Positions 17,657-27,919 are shown, counted from the stretch's first letter. The stretch: DNA of 64,000 nt from Parahoeflea halophila (GCF_900220985.1 NZ_OCPC01000004.1:372001-436000); one strand, 5' to 3'. Numbers and translations: made by a program. The notes: generated by a model not told the origin, from the letters alone.

Positions 17657-18018
17657 AGAAGAAGGTTCTCACGGTCGACGACTCGCGAACGATCCGCAAC
17701 ATGCTTCTGGTCACTCTGAACAATGCCGGCTTCGACACCGTGCAGGCTGAAGACGGGGTCGAAGGTCTGGAAGTTCTCGAGGAGTCCAACCCCGATGTCA
17801 TCGTCACGGACATCAACATGCCGCGGCTTGATGGCTTCGGCTTCATTGAAGGCGTGCGGCAGAACGAACGTTTTCGAGCGATTCCAATTCTGGTTCTGAC
17901 GACTGAGAGCGACGCGGAGAAAAAGAACCGCGCCCGTGAAGCCGGAGCAACCGGTTGGATTGTCAAGCCTTTTGACCCGTCCAAACTGATTGCAGCCATC
18001 GAGCGTGTAACTGCCTGA
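17653..18018 (+). CDS. cheY1: chemotaxis response regulator CheY1
   Basis: A 121-aa single receiver domain. Acidic pocket Asp9/Asp10, phospho-acceptor Asp53 (VTDINMP), a Thr in VLTTES and the switch Lys in VKPFD are all present. In S. meliloti the two-CheY system uses CheY1 as a phosphate sink that drains CheY2-P through CheA; gene order and the adjacent cheS support the same role here. It overlaps cheS by 4 bp and precedes cheA by 13 bp. Confidence 0.95.
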   Translation: MKKKVLTVDDSRTIRNMLLVTLNNAGFDTVQAEDGVEGLEVLEESNPDVIVTDINMPRLDGFGFIEGVRQNERFRAIPILVLTTESDAEKKNRAREAGATGWIVKPFDPSKLIAAIERVTA

Positions 18019-18031
18019 CAGGATCTTTCCT

Positions 18032-20308
18032 ATGGATATGAATGAAATCAAGGAGATCTTTTTCCAGGAATGCGAGGAACAGCTCGCAGAACTGGAATCC
18101 GGTCTGCTCCGACTCAATGATGGCGATACCGATCCGGAAACGGTAAATGCGGTTTTTCGCGCCGTGCATTCGATCAAGGGTGGCGCTGGAGCTTTCGGGC
18201 TCGATGATCTCGTCTCCTTCGCGCATGTGTTCGAGACAACACTTGATTGCGTTCGATCCAACAAGCTTGAGGCTTCTCCGGATCTGCTCAAGGTCATGCT
18301 GCGCTCAGCCGACGTGCTGTCGGACCTGACAGCGGCGTCCCGCGACGGCGGTACGGTCGAGGCCTCACGTACTTCTGGTCTGGTGGCTGAACTTGAGGCC
18401 TACGCCAAGGGACAGCCGTTGCCTGGCGCTGCTGCTCCGGCGGCTCCGGCGGCACCGGCACCGCAATCTGAAGCCCCCGAATCGCCGGTTGAAGAGGCGC
18501 CGGCTCCGACCGATGACAGCGGCTTCCAGCCGGTCCCGTTCAGCTTCGACGGCATCGATGATGATGATGAACTGGCAATTGGTGGCGGAGCTTCGGTCTT
18601 CACGGTTCGCTTCAAGCCCCGCTCGGACCTTTATGCCAAGGGCAATGAAGCTGTACTGATCCTGCGCGAACTCTCCAAGGTCGGCGAACTCCAGGTGCGC
18701 TGCGAGACAGATGATCTGCCATCGCTGGATCTGCTTGATCCGGAAGGGGCCTACTTCTCGTGGCTGATCCGGGTTGAAACCGAAAGCGATGAAGAAGCCA
18801 TCCGCCAGGTGTTCGAGTTCGTCGAATGGGACTCCGCCGTCGAAATCACGGCTGGCGCCGATGAAGAGGCTTTCACTGCGCCCGACGCAATGGGTGAAGA
18901 CCAGCCGATGGCCGCAGTGCCGTTTGATCTCTCGCTGCTGGAGGATGCGCCGGTTGTTGCCGCCGAAGCCGCGGCCCCGGAATCGGTCCCTGCTACCCAG
19001 GAGCCGGCTCAACTGGCCCCGGCAAACATGCCGCGCGCTGCCAAGGCAATCGCCGCGGAAGCCGAGAAGAAGGAAGCAGCGGTTCCCGCGGTTCCTGCCG
19101 CACCGCAGACCATCCGCGTGGACCTGGACCGCGTTGACCGCCTGATCAACCTGGTCGGAGAGCTGGTCATCAACCAGGCGATGCTGGCGCAAAGCGTTGT
19201 CGAGAACGAAAGCGGTGGATCCTCTGCGGTCAACCTTGGCCTGGAAGAGCTGCAGCAGCTGACCCGTGAGATTCAGGACAGTGTCATGGCCATCCGCGCC
19301 CAGCCGGTCAAACCGGTGTTCCAGCGCATGGGCCGTATTGTTCGCGAAATCGCCGACATGACCGGCAAGAGCGTCAAGCTGGTGACCGAAGGCGAAAACA
19401 CCGAGGTCGACAAGACGGTGATCGACAAGATCGCCGAACCTTTGACACACATGATCCGCAACGCCGTCGATCATGGCCTGGAAGGTCCGGAAAAGCGCAC
19501 GGAACTCGGCAAGAATCCCGAAGGCGTGCTGAAACTGAGCGCAAAGCACCGGTCCGGACGGATCGTGATCGAGATCGCCGACGATGGCGCCGGCATCAAT
19601 CGCGAGCGGGTCAAGGCAAAGGCCATCGAAAATGGCCTGATCACGCCGGAAGCCAACCTCAGCGACGAGGACATCGACAACCTGATCTTCCATCCCGGAT
19701 TCTCTACAGCCGACAAGATCTCCGACATTTCCGGACGTGGCGTCGGCATGGATGTGGTCAAGCGCTCCATCCAGGCACTGGGAGGCCGGATCTCCATCAC
19801 CTCCAAGCCGGGCAAGGGCTCGGTATTCACCATGAGCCTGCCGCTGACACTGGCGGTGCTGGACGGAATGGTGGTGACGGTTGCCGAACAGACGCTGGTT
19901 GTTCCGCTTACCGCCATCGTCGAAACGCTGCAGCCTGAAAAGAGTGATATTCACTCCTTCGGCCCAAGCCAGCGGCTCATCGCCATCCGCGATACCTTCT
20001 GCCCCCTGGTTGATGTCGGCAACATCCTCAACTTCCGCGCCGACCTTGCCAATCCGGTCGATGGAGTGGCGTTGCTGGTCGAATCCGAGGGCGGCGGTCA
20101 GCGCGCACTCATGGTCGACGCCATCCAGGGTCAGCGCCAGGTCGTCATCAAGAGCCTCGAAGCCAACTACACGAATGTGCCCGGCATTGCCGCGGCAACC
20201 ATTCTCGGCGACGGTCGCGTGGCTCTCATCCTTGACGTTGACGCTGTTGTCACGGCTTCTCGCGGTCAGCCGCTCAGCCCTGACATGATGCTCGCAGCGA
20301 CCGGGTAA
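18032..20308 (+). CDS. cheA: chemotaxis histidine kinase CheA
   Basis: A 758-aa hybrid-free CheA. The P1 (HPt) domain has the phospho-accepting His46 in FRAVHSIKGGAGAFG. A long Ala/Pro/Glu-rich linker (about 130-170) leads to a P2-like region, a second Ala/Pro linker (about 305-350), the dimerisation domain (RVDRLINLVGELVINQAML), the ATPase domain (N box LTHMIRNAVDHGLE, G boxes IEIADDGAGIN and DISGRGVGMDVVK) and a C-terminal CheW-like P5 domain. It autophosphorylates under receptor control and passes phosphate to CheY1, CheY2 and CheB. The start is ATG 18032; ATG 18038 is a possible alternative. cheW follows after 10 bp. Confidence 0.97.
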   Translation: MDMNEIKEIFFQECEEQLAELESGLLRLNDGDTDPETVNAVFRAVHSIKGGAGAFGLDDLVSFAHVFETTLDCVRSNKLEASPDLLKVMLRSADVLSDLTAASRDGGTVEASRTSGLVAELEAYAKGQPLPGAAAPAAPAAPAPQSEAPESPVEEAPAPTDDSGFQPVPFSFDGIDDDDELAIGGGASVFTVRFKPRSDLYAKGNEAVLILRELSKVGELQVRCETDDLPSLDLLDPEGAYFSWLIRVETESDEEAIRQVFEFVEWDSAVEITAGADEEAFTAPDAMGEDQPMAAVPFDLSLLEDAPVVAAEAAAPESVPATQEPAQLAPANMPRAAKAIAAEAEKKEAAVPAVPAAPQTIRVDLDRVDRLINLVGELVINQAMLAQSVVENESGGSSAVNLGLEELQQLTREIQDSVMAIRAQPVKPVFQRMGRIVREIADMTGKSVKLVTEGENTEVDKTVIDKIAEPLTHMIRNAVDHGLEGPEKRTELGKNPEGVLKLSAKHRSGRIVIEIADDGAGINRERVKAKAIENGLITPEANLSDEDIDNLIFHPGFSTADKISDISGRGVGMDVVKRSIQALGGRISITSKPGKGSVFTMSLPLTLAVLDGMVVTVAEQTLVVPLTAIVETLQPEKSDIHSFGPSQRLIAIRDTFCPLVDVGNILNFRADLANPVDGVALLVESEGGGQRALMVDAIQGQRQVVIKSLEANYTNVPGIAAATILGDGRVALILDVDAVVTASRGQPLSPDMMLAATG

Positions 20309-20318
20309 GGGGGAAACG

Positions 20319-20774
20319 ATGCGGACGTCCGGAACCGGCATGCTTGAATTGATGGCCTTTTCACTCGGTGATCAGGAGTTCTGTATCGAAGTTGTGTCAG
20401 TGCGTGAAATCCGCAGCTGGACACCAGCGACGGTCTTGCCGCACTCACCGGATCATGTCTGCGGCGTGATCAATCTCCGCGGCGCGGTTCTTCCGGTAAT
20501 GGATCTTGCACGAAGACTGGGCCTGGCAGCCGCCGAACCGTCCCAGGAGTCGGTCATCATCGTTACTCATATAGGCAACCAGATTGTCGGTCTGCTGGTG
20601 GATTCGGTGTCGGGCATCTTCACCGTGTCGACCGACGACATCCATGCCGCCCCCGATGTGAGCAAGACCATGAACAAGCACGAGATCCGGGGAATGATCC
20701 CCAGGGATGAACTGATGGTCTGTTTCCTGCAAATCGAAGCCCTTTTTGGAACCATTGAAAGTGAGGCCGCATGA
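20319..20774 (+). CDS. cheW: chemotaxis coupling protein CheW
   Basis: A 151-aa CheW domain protein that links receptors to CheA. Signature segments are MAFSLGDQEFCIEVVSVREIR at the N-terminus, CGVINLRGAVLPVMDLARRLGL in the middle and GLLVDSVSGIFTV. GGGGGAAACG precedes the ATG. Its last bases overlap the cheR start (ATGA), in line with an operon. Confidence 0.96.
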   Translation: MRTSGTGMLELMAFSLGDQEFCIEVVSVREIRSWTPATVLPHSPDHVCGVINLRGAVLPVMDLARRLGLAAAEPSQESVIIVTHIGNQIVGLLVDSVSGIFTVSTDDIHAAPDVSKTMNKHEIRGMIPRDELMVCFLQIEALFGTIESEAA

Positions 20775-21652
20775 GCGCCGCTGCAATCCTTCAGTCCGGT
20801 CGGCCCGATGAGTGCCTCGTTCAGGGGGACTATCCGCTGACCCGCAGGGACCTGGCCGAGATTGCCGGAATGATCTATTCCGACGCCGGTATTGCGCTCA
20901 ACGAGACCAAGGCTTCCCTGGTCTACTCGCGGCTGTCCAAGCGACTTCGCCAGATCGGCTTGAACAGCTTCCGGGATTATTGTGCCTTGGTTGGATCCGC
21001 CGCGGGCGCGGACGAACGCCGGGAGATGCTCAGCTTCCTGACGACGAACTTCACGCGCTTTTTCCGCGAGAATCACCATTTCGAGCATCTTCGCACCGAG
21101 GTTCTGCCGGGTCTTCTCAGCCGCGCCCAGGCAGGCGGACGCGTCCGTATCTGGTCCTCGGCCTGTTCTGACGGACAGGAACCCTACTCGATCGCTCTGA
21201 CGGTGCTCTCGATGGCGCCAAACGTTGCGAACTACGATTTCAAGATCCTCGCAACCGACATCGATCCGAAGATCATCGCGCTGGCCAAAGCCGGAGTCTA
21301 CGATGCCCAGGCAATCGAGACCGTGGATGCCGGAATGCGCAAGAAATGGTTCTCGCAGACTCCGGAAAACCGCTGGCAGGTCAGCGACCAGGTCAAGCAG
21401 CTCATCACCTTCAAGGAACTCAACCTGATGGCTCAATGGCCGTTCCGAGGGCAGTTCGACGTGATTTTCTGCCGCAATGTGGTGATCTATTTCGACGAAG
21501 CCACGCAGGCCAAGATCTGGGTTCGCTACGCAGATCTCCTGCCGCCGGGCGGACACCTCTATATCGGGCATTCCGAGCGCCTGTCCGGAGAGGGCAAGAA
21601 CCGCTTCGACAACACCGGCATCACCACCTACCGCCATAAGGGGAGGGTCTGA
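20771..21652 (+). CDS. cheR: chemotaxis protein methyltransferase CheR
   Basis: A 293-aa SAM-dependent glutamate methyltransferase for chemoreceptors. The small N-terminal helical domain (about 20-100; FTRFFRE at its end) is followed by the Rossmann methyltransferase domain: the SAM motif [25 protein letters not shown], and [11 protein letters not shown] near the C-terminus, then LYIGHSE. All are CheR hallmarks. It overlaps cheW by 4 bp and is followed by cheB after 5 bp. Confidence 0.97.
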   Translation: MSAAAILQSGRPDECLVQGDYPLTRRDLAEIAGMIYSDAGIALNETKASLVYSRLSKRLRQIGLNSFRDYCALVGSAAGADERREMLSFLTTNFTRFFRENHHFEHLRTEVLPGLLSRAQAGGRVRIWSSACSDGQEPYSIALTVLSMAPNVANYDFKILATDIDPKIIALAKAGVYDAQAIETVDAGMRKKWFSQTPENRWQVSDQVKQLITFKELNLMAQWPFRGQFDVIFCRNVVIYFDEATQAKIWVRYADLLPPGGHLYIGHSERLSGEGKNRFDNTGITTYRHKGRV

Positions 21653-21657
21653 CAACC

Positions 21658-22725
21658 ATGGCAGCACGAGCACGTGTCCTTGTTGTAGATGACTCCCCGA
21701 CGATGCGGGGCCTGATCAGGGCGGTATTGCGCTCTGATCCGGGGATCGAGGTCGTCGGCGAAGCCGCCGACGCCATGGAAGCCCGCAGCGCCATCAAGCG
21801 CCTCAATCCCGACGTCATCACTCTCGATGTCGAGATGCCCAACATGAACGGCATCGAGTTCCTCGAAAAGATCATGAAACTCAGGCCGATGCCCGTGATC
21901 ATGGTATCGACCCTGACCCAGCGTGGCGCCGAGGCGACGCTGGCGGCTTTGGAAATCGGAGCATTCGATTGCATCGGCAAGCCAGCGCCGGGTGATCCGA
22001 GGCCGTTTGCCGAACTTGCCGAAACAGTCAAGGCCGCTGCACGCTCGCAACGGCATCTGCCAGACCCGGTTGCCGCCGGTCAGCCTGCCGTTGCAGCTCC
22101 CGCTTCCGCAACACCCAGCGATTACCAGCCGGCACGCAAGATCATTGCGCTGGGGGCATCGACGGGAGGCGTCGAGGCGCTGATCGCGGTATTGACCAAA
22201 TTTCCGGCAAATTGTCCGCCTACGGTAATCACCCAGCACATGCCGGCAACCTTTACCAAGAGTTTCGCTGAACGGCTGAACCGCCACTGCGCGCCGCAGG
22301 TAAAGGAGGCCGAGGATGGCGATCGTCTGGAGATTGGCCGCATCTATCTCGCGCCAGGTGGGGACCGTCACATGGAGATAACGAATTCCGCATCGCCCCG
22401 TTGCACTTTGATTGAGGGGGCGCCGGTTAACGGGCACCGGCCCTCGGTCGATGTCATGTTCAGGTCGGTTGCGAAATTGGCCGGCCGCAAGGCGGTCGGG
22501 GTCATTCTCACCGGTATGGGACGTGACGGGGCCGCCGGATTGCTCGAGATGAAGAAGGCCGGAGCAAGCACCATCGGCCAGAACGAAAAATCCTGTGTGG
22601 TATATGGCATGCCGCGTGTCGCACACGAAATCGGTGCCGTCGACTGTCAGTTTCCACTCAACCAGATTGGGGAGGAAATCCTCAAGTCAACAACAACAAC
22701 CTCTCGCAAAGATAGGGTCGCATGA
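21658..22725 (+). CDS. cheB: chemotaxis methylesterase/deamidase CheB
   Basis: A 355-aa two-domain protein. The N-terminal receiver has Asp11/Asp12 and phospho-acceptor Asp57 ([11 protein letters not shown]). After a Pro/Ala linker (about 140-155) comes the methylesterase domain with catalytic Ser in [11 protein letters not shown], His in ITQHMPATF and Asp in [11 protein letters not shown]. It removes methyl groups from receptors after activation by CheA. The C-terminus ([14 protein letters not shown]) is basic. The stop overlaps the cheY2 start. Confidence 0.97.
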   Translation: MAARARVLVVDDSPTMRGLIRAVLRSDPGIEVVGEAADAMEARSAIKRLNPDVITLDVEMPNMNGIEFLEKIMKLRPMPVIMVSTLTQRGAEATLAALEIGAFDCIGKPAPGDPRPFAELAETVKAAARSQRHLPDPVAAGQPAVAAPASATPSDYQPARKIIALGASTGGVEALIAVLTKFPANCPPTVITQHMPATFTKSFAERLNRHCAPQVKEAEDGDRLEIGRIYLAPGGDRHMEITNSASPRCTLIEGAPVNGHRPSVDVMFRSVAKLAGRKAVGVILTGMGRDGAAGLLEMKKAGASTIGQNEKSCVVYGMPRVAHEIGAVDCQFPLNQIGEEILKSTTTTSRKDRVA

Positions 22726-23114
22726 TGTCTATTGCACAGAAAATCAAAGTTCTCATCGTTGACGATCAGGTGACCAGCCGACTCCTGCTGGGCGATGCTC
22801 TTCAGCAACTCGGTTTCACACAGATCACTGTGGCCGGCGATGGCGAGCAAGGTGCCAAGATCATGGCCCAGCAGCCACACCACCTTGTCATTTCGGACTT
22901 CAACATGCCGAAGATGGATGGTCTGGGCTTCCTTCAGGCTGTCCGCTCCAACCCCGCAACCAAGAAGGCGGCATTCATCATGCTCACCGCCCAGGGTGAC
23001 CGGGCATTGGTTCAAAAGGCTGCAGCCTTGGGTGCGAACAACGTCTTGGCGAAGCCTTTCACCATTGAGAAAATGAAAGCTGCGATCGAGGCAGTGTTTG
23101 GATCGTTGAAGTGA
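22725..23114 (+). CDS. cheY2: chemotaxis response regulator CheY2 (motor-binding)
   Basis: A 129-aa receiver domain very like S. meliloti CheY2, the regulator that acts at the flagellar motor. Asp13/Asp14, phospho-acceptor Asp58 ([12 protein letters not shown]), Thr in MLTAQGD and Lys in AKPFTIEK are visible. Two overlapping ATGs (22722, 22725) are possible; the second gives the family-like start [10 protein letters not shown]. cheD begins at a GTG overlapping its stop. Confidence 0.96.
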   Translation: MSIAQKIKVLIVDDQVTSRLLLGDALQQLGFTQITVAGDGEQGAKIMAQQPHHLVISDFNMPKMDGLGFLQAVRSNPATKKAAFIMLTAQGDRALVQKAAALGANNVLAKPFTIEKMKAAIEAVFGSLK

Positions 23115-23665
23115 CAGATGATGCGCAGTTTCGCAGGATTCACGTAATCCAGGGCGAGTATAAGGTGACCGATGACCCGAACGTGGTGTTGTCCACCATC
23201 CTGGGTTCGTGCGTTGCCGCGTGCATGCGCGATCCTGTCGCCGGTGTCGGTGGAATGAACCACTTCCTGTTGCCTGGATCCGCAAACGGATCCGGTGGTG
23301 AAGCCACCCGCTACGGCGTGCACTTGATGGAATTGCTGATCAACGGCCTGCTCAAAAAGGGCGCACGGCGCGATCGGCTGGAAGCCAAGATCATTGGCGG
23401 AGCCAAAACCATCGCGGGGTTCTCCAATGTTGGTGAAAAGAATGCGGAATTTGCCCAGCAGTTTCTCACCGACGAAGGCATTCGGATCGTCGGAAGCAAC
23501 ACCGGTGGTGATGTCGGGCGCAAGCTTGAATATTTCCCCGTCAGCGGCCGCGCCAGGCAATACCCGCTGACCGGATCCGAAATGCAGAAGACGGTGGCAC
23601 TTGAAACCGTGCCACAGAAAGTTATTGCACCCAAGCCGGCGGATACGTCGATCGAGTTTTTTTAA
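23111..23665 (+). CDS. cheD: chemoreceptor glutamine deamidase CheD
   Basis: A 184-aa CheD that deamidates receptor glutamines. The catalytic Cys34 ([12 protein letters not shown]) and His51 ([10 protein letters not shown]) are 17 residues apart as in characterised CheD proteins. KIIGGAKTI and [13 protein letters not shown] are further family motifs. The start is GTG, overlapping the cheY2 stop codon (GTGA). The C-terminal tail of about 25 residues ends EFF. Confidence 0.95.
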   Translation: MTDDAQFRRIHVIQGEYKVTDDPNVVLSTILGSCVAACMRDPVAGVGGMNHFLLPGSANGSGGEATRYGVHLMELLINGLLKKGARRDRLEAKIIGGAKTIAGFSNVGEKNAEFAQQFLTDEGIRIVGSNTGGDVGRKLEYFPVSGRARQYPLTGSEMQKTVALETVPQKVIAPKPADTSIEFF

Positions 23666-23679
23666 GGAGTACCGCGATC

Positions 23680-24072
23680 ATGACGCAATTGCCCTTCGAC
23701 CACGGCGGCGACACCGGCGAGCCGTTGCGTGAAGTCATGGAACGGATCAGTTCGGAACTGGTCGACGTCGCGCAACTGATCGAGCGGCTGGAACCGCTTT
23801 TGTCCAACGGGCGCTCAACAGAGTTTCTGGCTTCACCAGACCATATGCGCGTCATGCAGGGGATTGATCTCGCGGTCCAGAAGACCCACGGCTTGGCGGA
23901 GTTCCTTAATGGAATTAGCGAGCGGCTGGAGCCTGAACATCTCATCGACATCACCACGGCACTCAACCTGCTTACCCTGGAGGACATGAAACGGCGGCTG
24001 AAGGCCTCGATTCACGAGACCCCTTCCGCCGATGTCTACCAGAAAGCCTCGGGAGACCTCGACTTCTTCTGA
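23680..24072 (+). CDS. cheT: CheT-like conserved chemotaxis-operon protein
   Basis: A 130-aa, mostly helical, acidic protein placed between cheD and fliF exactly where rhizobia carry CheT. MERISSELVDVAQLIERLEPLLS forms a likely amphipathic helix, and the protein ends GDLDFF. The biochemical function in rhizobia is not settled; an effect on chemotaxis has been reported. It is preceded by AAGGAGT and ends the che operon; the next gene has its own promoter-like element. Confidence 0.82.
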   Translation: MTQLPFDHGGDTGEPLREVMERISSELVDVAQLIERLEPLLSNGRSTEFLASPDHMRVMQGIDLAVQKTHGLAEFLNGISERLEPEHLIDITTALNLLTLEDMKRRLKASIHETPSADVYQKASGDLDFF

Positions 24073-24099
24073 TCCTCCGGGTCTCCGGCAATAGATCAT

Positions 24100-24125
24100 C
24101 TTCGCGCAAGTTTCGCTGTCTAGTG
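24100..24125 (+). promoter_or_regulatory. flagellar CRCAAG-N10-TA element, fliF
   Basis: CTTCGCGCAAG at 24100-24110, ten bases, then TAG at 24121. The fliF ATG is 56 bp downstream. It fits the shared consensus best, together with the sites at 50094 and 62249. Confidence 0.6.
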
Positions 24126-24176
24126 TGAACTTACCGGTCAATGTGGCCGGCGTCATTTATTGAGCGCGGATACAGA

Positions 24177-25859
24177 ATGAGTCTGTTGAACCAGCTGTCA
24201 CAAGTCACCAAAAATCTGGCCGGTCTCGGTCAGACGAAGCTGTTGGCCCTTGCGGGGGTTGGCGTCCTGTCGGTTCTCTTGATCATCGGGTCTGCCATTT
24301 TCCTCAACAAACCAACGCGTGAGACCCTCTACATTGGTCTCTCTGGTGAAGACATAAATCAGATCAGCTTGGTTCTTGCAGAAGCCAACATCGACTTCGC
24401 GACCGGCACGGATGGATCTTCCGTCACCGTACCAGCCGGCATGACCAGCCGCGCCCGCATGCTGCTTGCAGAACGCGGGCTGCCGTCTTCAAACAGCGCC
24501 GGGTACGAATTGTTCGACAATGTCGGCTCGCTCGGCCTGACCAGCTTCATGCAGGAAGTCACCCGCGTTCGAGCGCTCGAGGGCGAAATCGCCCGTACCA
24601 TCCAGTCCATCAATGGCATTTCTGCGGCCCGCGTCCATATCGTCATGCCGGACCGCGGCAACTTCCGTCGCGGCGATCAGAAACCGTCGGCATCGGTCAT
24701 GGTGCGTGGTGGCAGTCTTGCCAACCGCGCTGCCGATTCGATTCGTCACCTGGTCGCCTCATCGGTCCCGGGTTTGACCGTCGATGAAGTCACCGTGCTC
24801 GATGCAACCGGCAAGCTGCTCGCGGCCGGGGACGATTTCTCCAACTCGAACCTCAACCGCTCGCTGTCGATTGTGCAGATGGTCCAGACCGAGGTTGAAA
24901 CCAACATTGAAAAGGCTTTGTCGCCGTTTCTCGGAATTGAAAACTTCCGGGCCAGCGTCAATGCCAAGGTCAATACAGACAGCCAGCAGATCCAGGAAAC
25001 CGTCTATGATCCGGAATCCCGGGTCGAACGGTCGATCCGGGTGACCCGGGAAAACCAGACATCCAGCGAATCGGCAGCCGGCACTCCGGCCACTGTCGAG
25101 CAGAACATTCCCGACCAGGGGCCCGCCGCAACCGATGCTGCCGGGCCGAAGTCCAGCGAACTGGCCGAGCGCAAGGAAGAGCAGACCAACTTCGAGATCA
25201 ACTCCAAGACCGTGTCGACTGTGCGCAACAGCTACAATGTCGAAGGTCTGTCGATCGCCGTCGTGGTCAACAAGGCACGTATCGACGCCATGCTTGGCGG
25301 CGATCCCACAGCTGAACAGACCGCGGCCTACCTCGCCGAACTCGAGCAGGTTGTTGCCTCGGCTTCCGGTATCGACGCCGAACGCGGCGACCGTGCCACC
25401 GTCACCGTGATGGAGTTCCTTGCCAGTGAAATCCTCACAGCGGAAGCGGCACGTCCTGGTTTCATGGAGACTTTGAAGACCCAGCTTGGCACGATCATCA
25501 ATGCACTGGCGTTCATCACCGTGGCTGTCCTTTTGATCATGTTCGGCTTCCGTCCGCTGCTTCGCGGCACGGGTGCTGCTGCAAGTCAGGACGAACTCGG
25601 CCTGGATGACGAGCTGGAACTGCCAGACTTCTCTCCTGCCGCAATGGGTGCAGGTGGCAATGCGATGGCCATGGAGGGCTTCGGCGCGGACTTCGGATTT
25701 GGTGAGGAAAGCGAATCCGAACTGGAGCTCGAAGACTCCGGCGCCTTCAATCGTCGCGTCAAGGAAGGTCCGGAACGCCGTCTCGCGCGCATGGTAGAGA
25801 TCAACGAAGAGCGAGCAGCCAAGATCCTCAGAAGCTGGGCCTCGAGCGAAGCAGCCTAG
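24177..25859 (+). CDS. fliF: flagellar MS-ring protein FliF
   Basis: FliF builds the MS ring in the inner membrane, the platform for the export gate, rod and C ring. The 560-aa protein has an N-terminal membrane segment (LLALAGVGVLSVLLIIGSAIFL, about 18-40), ring-building motifs (LPSSNSAGYELFDNVG, TRVRALEGEIARTIQSING, ARVHIVMP), a Gly/Pro-poor variable region around 300-330, a second membrane segment (IINALAFITVAVLLIMFGF, about 440-460) and the acidic C-terminal FliG-binding tail ending RAAKILRSWASSEAA. ATG 24177 is chosen; the frame is open from 24141. About 630 bp without genes follow. Confidence 0.97.
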   Translation: MSLLNQLSQVTKNLAGLGQTKLLALAGVGVLSVLLIIGSAIFLNKPTRETLYIGLSGEDINQISLVLAEANIDFATGTDGSSVTVPAGMTSRARMLLAERGLPSSNSAGYELFDNVGSLGLTSFMQEVTRVRALEGEIARTIQSINGISAARVHIVMPDRGNFRRGDQKPSASVMVRGGSLANRAADSIRHLVASSVPGLTVDEVTVLDATGKLLAAGDDFSNSNLNRSLSIVQMVQTEVETNIEKALSPFLGIENFRASVNAKVNTDSQQIQETVYDPESRVERSIRVTRENQTSSESAAGTPATVEQNIPDQGPAATDAAGPKSSELAERKEEQTNFEINSKTVSTVRNSYNVEGLSIAVVVNKARIDAMLGGDPTAEQTAAYLAELEQVVASASGIDAERGDRATVTVMEFLASEILTAEAARPGFMETLKTQLGTIINALAFITVAVLLIMFGFRPLLRGTGAAASQDELGLDDELELPDFSPAAMGAGGNAMAMEGFGADFGFGEESESELELEDSGAFNRRVKEGPERRLARMVEINEERAAKILRSWASSEAA

Positions 25860-26489
25860 GCTCGCCGGTAAGTTCAGGATGAGCCGGGGTGAAACAATCC
25901 CGGGCTGGCCGCAATCATCGCTTGGCCAGTATCGTCTGCCTGTTTCACCGCTCTGCCCGGCCAGGCCAAGGCGGTACTGTATCCACACCGCTTCACCCCT
26001 TGCCATGATCCGGACGCAACGGCTCAGCTGGCACCAGGCTTGATGCCCTGCCGGTTCAACATCAGACAGGGGCTGCTCCCCGACCAGAGCATGAATTGCC
26101 GGGAGCAGGCATAACGGCGGAAATCGCGCAAAACCAATCACTTCATCGCGTAAAAAGCCGCGCCAGTGACCGGAAGGCACAGATTAGGTCGGCCGAATCA
26201 CTGAAACCGGGTGCAAACCGCTAAAATTCAAGTAAACTGCTCCACAGATTGTTCGGCCTGTCCAGTCCTAGAAGATGGCTATGTTTTCTCGGGGTGAATT
26301 TCGGCACACTGTATCTGCGGGCAAGTGATTCGAGGGTCCTGCCCGTGGTGAAACAAGTGGTGGCGGTTTGGTCTCGCTGGTGAGGCAATCGGTATCGAGT
26401 AGCGTAAGGATGCCGACTCCCTGGCCATGTTGTGGTTCGACGCATGTGCGCAACAGTTGTGGGCGCACAAGACGAAATAAGGGGGGCTG
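25860..26489. other. long intergenic region between fliF and visN
   Basis: 630 bp without a credible gene. Just after fliF an imperfect GC hairpin (AGCCGGGG/CCCGGGCT, 25881-25906) may end transcription. The right part should contain the visNR promoter; neither a CtrA box nor the CRCAAG-N10-TA element was found there, consistent with VisNR standing above the other regulators. Confidence 0.4.
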
Positions 26490-27161
26490 ATGAACACGCG
26501 TGGTTCGTTTATCCATGATCTGGAAGCGCAGCGCACCTGTGGGCATCTGACTGGCGGAATGGATCTGATCTGCGCTTATGCTGGCGCACGCTCATACCTG
26601 CTCGCTCGTACGGACGTGTATTCCGACCGGAACAACGATTTCATTGTCACATCCAACTGGCCCTTCAATCTGGTTCGCAGGTTTGCCGCGGCCCTGGTTG
26701 ACTGCGAGGCCCGGACCAGTGAAGTCCGGCGCTGTCTTCAGGCCTTCGAACCTGCCTTTCAGGACATTGATGCGCCGCACGATCTATCGAATGATTACGC
26801 ACCCAGGATGTGCCTGATCCCATTCAATGCCGGCCCTGCACGCATGCTGCTGGCGCTTTTGTTCGAGAAGGATGTCTCCCTTTCCAATGATCGGCTCCGC
26901 GATGTCGCCCTGGCAGTGGCCTATTACACGTCGCAATACCCTGAGATCGTCTCCACCAACAACGCCCTCTCCGACCTGACAGTCCGGGAGGTGGAGTGCC
27001 TGTCCTGGATTGGCGAAGGCAAGACAAGTGACGAGATTGCCCTGATCATCGGCATCTCCCGCAACACGGTGAACAACTACATCACCAGTATCATGAACAA
27101 GACCGGTGCCAAGACGCGCTCCGAAGCAGTTGCCCTGGCGGTGCGACAGCGGATCATATGA
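26490..27161 (+). CDS. visN: LuxR-family flagellar master regulator VisN
   Basis: A 223-aa regulator with a ligand-binding-like N-terminal domain (about 1-150) and a C-terminal LuxR/GerE helix-turn-helix (LTVREVECLSWIGEGKTSDE, then IGISRNTVNNYI). Position after fliF and before visR matches VisN of S. meliloti, where VisN and VisR form a heteromer that activates rem and so the flagellar genes. GGGGGGCTG precedes the ATG. The stop overlaps the visR start (ATGA). Confidence 0.9.
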   Translation: MNTRGSFIHDLEAQRTCGHLTGGMDLICAYAGARSYLLARTDVYSDRNNDFIVTSNWPFNLVRRFAAALVDCEARTSEVRRCLQAFEPAFQDIDAPHDLSNDYAPRMCLIPFNAGPARMLLALLFEKDVSLSNDRLRDVALAVAYYTSQYPEIVSTNNALSDLTVREVECLSWIGEGKTSDEIALIIGISRNTVNNYITSIMNKTGAKTRSEAVALAVRQRII

Positions 27162-27919
27162 CCAAAGGAAGCACTTTGACGGATTTTGGAGCATCTCAAG
27201 ACGTTCAGCAGGCCCAGGAGCGAACCCAGGAACGGACAGGAGGTACCGTGCTCGGTGATGGCGCTTCTACGGCGGATCTGTTTCCCAAGCTGGTAACGAT
27301 GCAAAGGCTGTGTGGGTCCACGGCTTTCGCCCTGCTGTCGGTCCAGGCACACACCCTGCTCAAACCCGGCAAGGTCGAATGTGCGATGCAGAGCTCCGGT
27401 TCCCAGGCCCTGGTCAACAAGTTCCTTCTGCAGAATTCCGAATTCCTGCTCAAGCACCTCTATTCATCACCGGTTCCGGTTGTCTTCAACCCGACTGACC
27501 CGGCGGTTTTCGCCGCGTCGCCGGCTGTGCTCGCCGATAGCGGAGCCAATGAAGAGCCTCACCTCGCGTTTCCCGTCCAGCTGGGAACTATGGGTAACGG
27601 CATCGTGCTGTTCTTCAATGCCCGTTCTGTGCTCAGCGACGATCTGCTGATCGATCTGCACCGGAAGGCCGTTTCCGTTGTCCGCGAGAAAATGCGGCTG
27701 GCATTTGGCATTTCCGCCGGCGCCGAGAACCTTAATGACCGTGAAATCGAGTGTCTGCAGCTTGTCGGAAATGGCATGAAGAGTGAGGCTATCGGCGAGC
27801 AGCTCAACCTGTCCGTCCATACCGTGAATGCCTACCTCGGTTCCGCCACCACCAAGCTCAACGCTGTCAACCGCATTCAGGCCATCGCGAAGGCCATCCG
27901 GCTCGGCATCATTGCCTGA
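27158..27919 (+). CDS. visR: LuxR-family flagellar master regulator VisR
   Basis: The partner of VisN, 253 aa. The N-terminal half has a GAF/autoinducer-domain-like pattern and the C-terminus a LuxR HTH (LNDREIECLQLVGNGMKSEA, then LNLSVHTVNAYLGSATTKL). It begins with the ATG inside the visN stop, so the two are made in a coupled way. It is convergent with the minus-strand flhB group. Confidence 0.9.
   Translation: MTKGSTLTDFGASQDVQQAQERTQERTGGTVLGDGASTADLFPKLVTMQRLCGSTAFALLSVQAHTLLKPGKVECAMQSSGSQALVNKFLLQNSEFLLKHLYSSPVPVVFNPTDPAVFAASPAVLADSGANEEPHLAFPVQLGTMGNGIVLFFNARSVLSDDLLIDLHRKAVSVVREKMRLAFGISAGAENLNDREIECLQLVGNGMKSEAIGEQLNLSVHTVNAYLGSATTKLNAVNRIQAIAKAIRLGIIA

Noticed and set aside
18365-20341. 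658-codon open frame antisense to cheA
   Set aside because: It is the shadow of a high-GC codon-biased gene; the protein has no recognisable domain and cheA is certain.
24759-26180. 473-codon minus-strand frame opposite fliF
   Set aside because: It mirrors fliF codon bias and runs into the intergenic gap without protein-like features.
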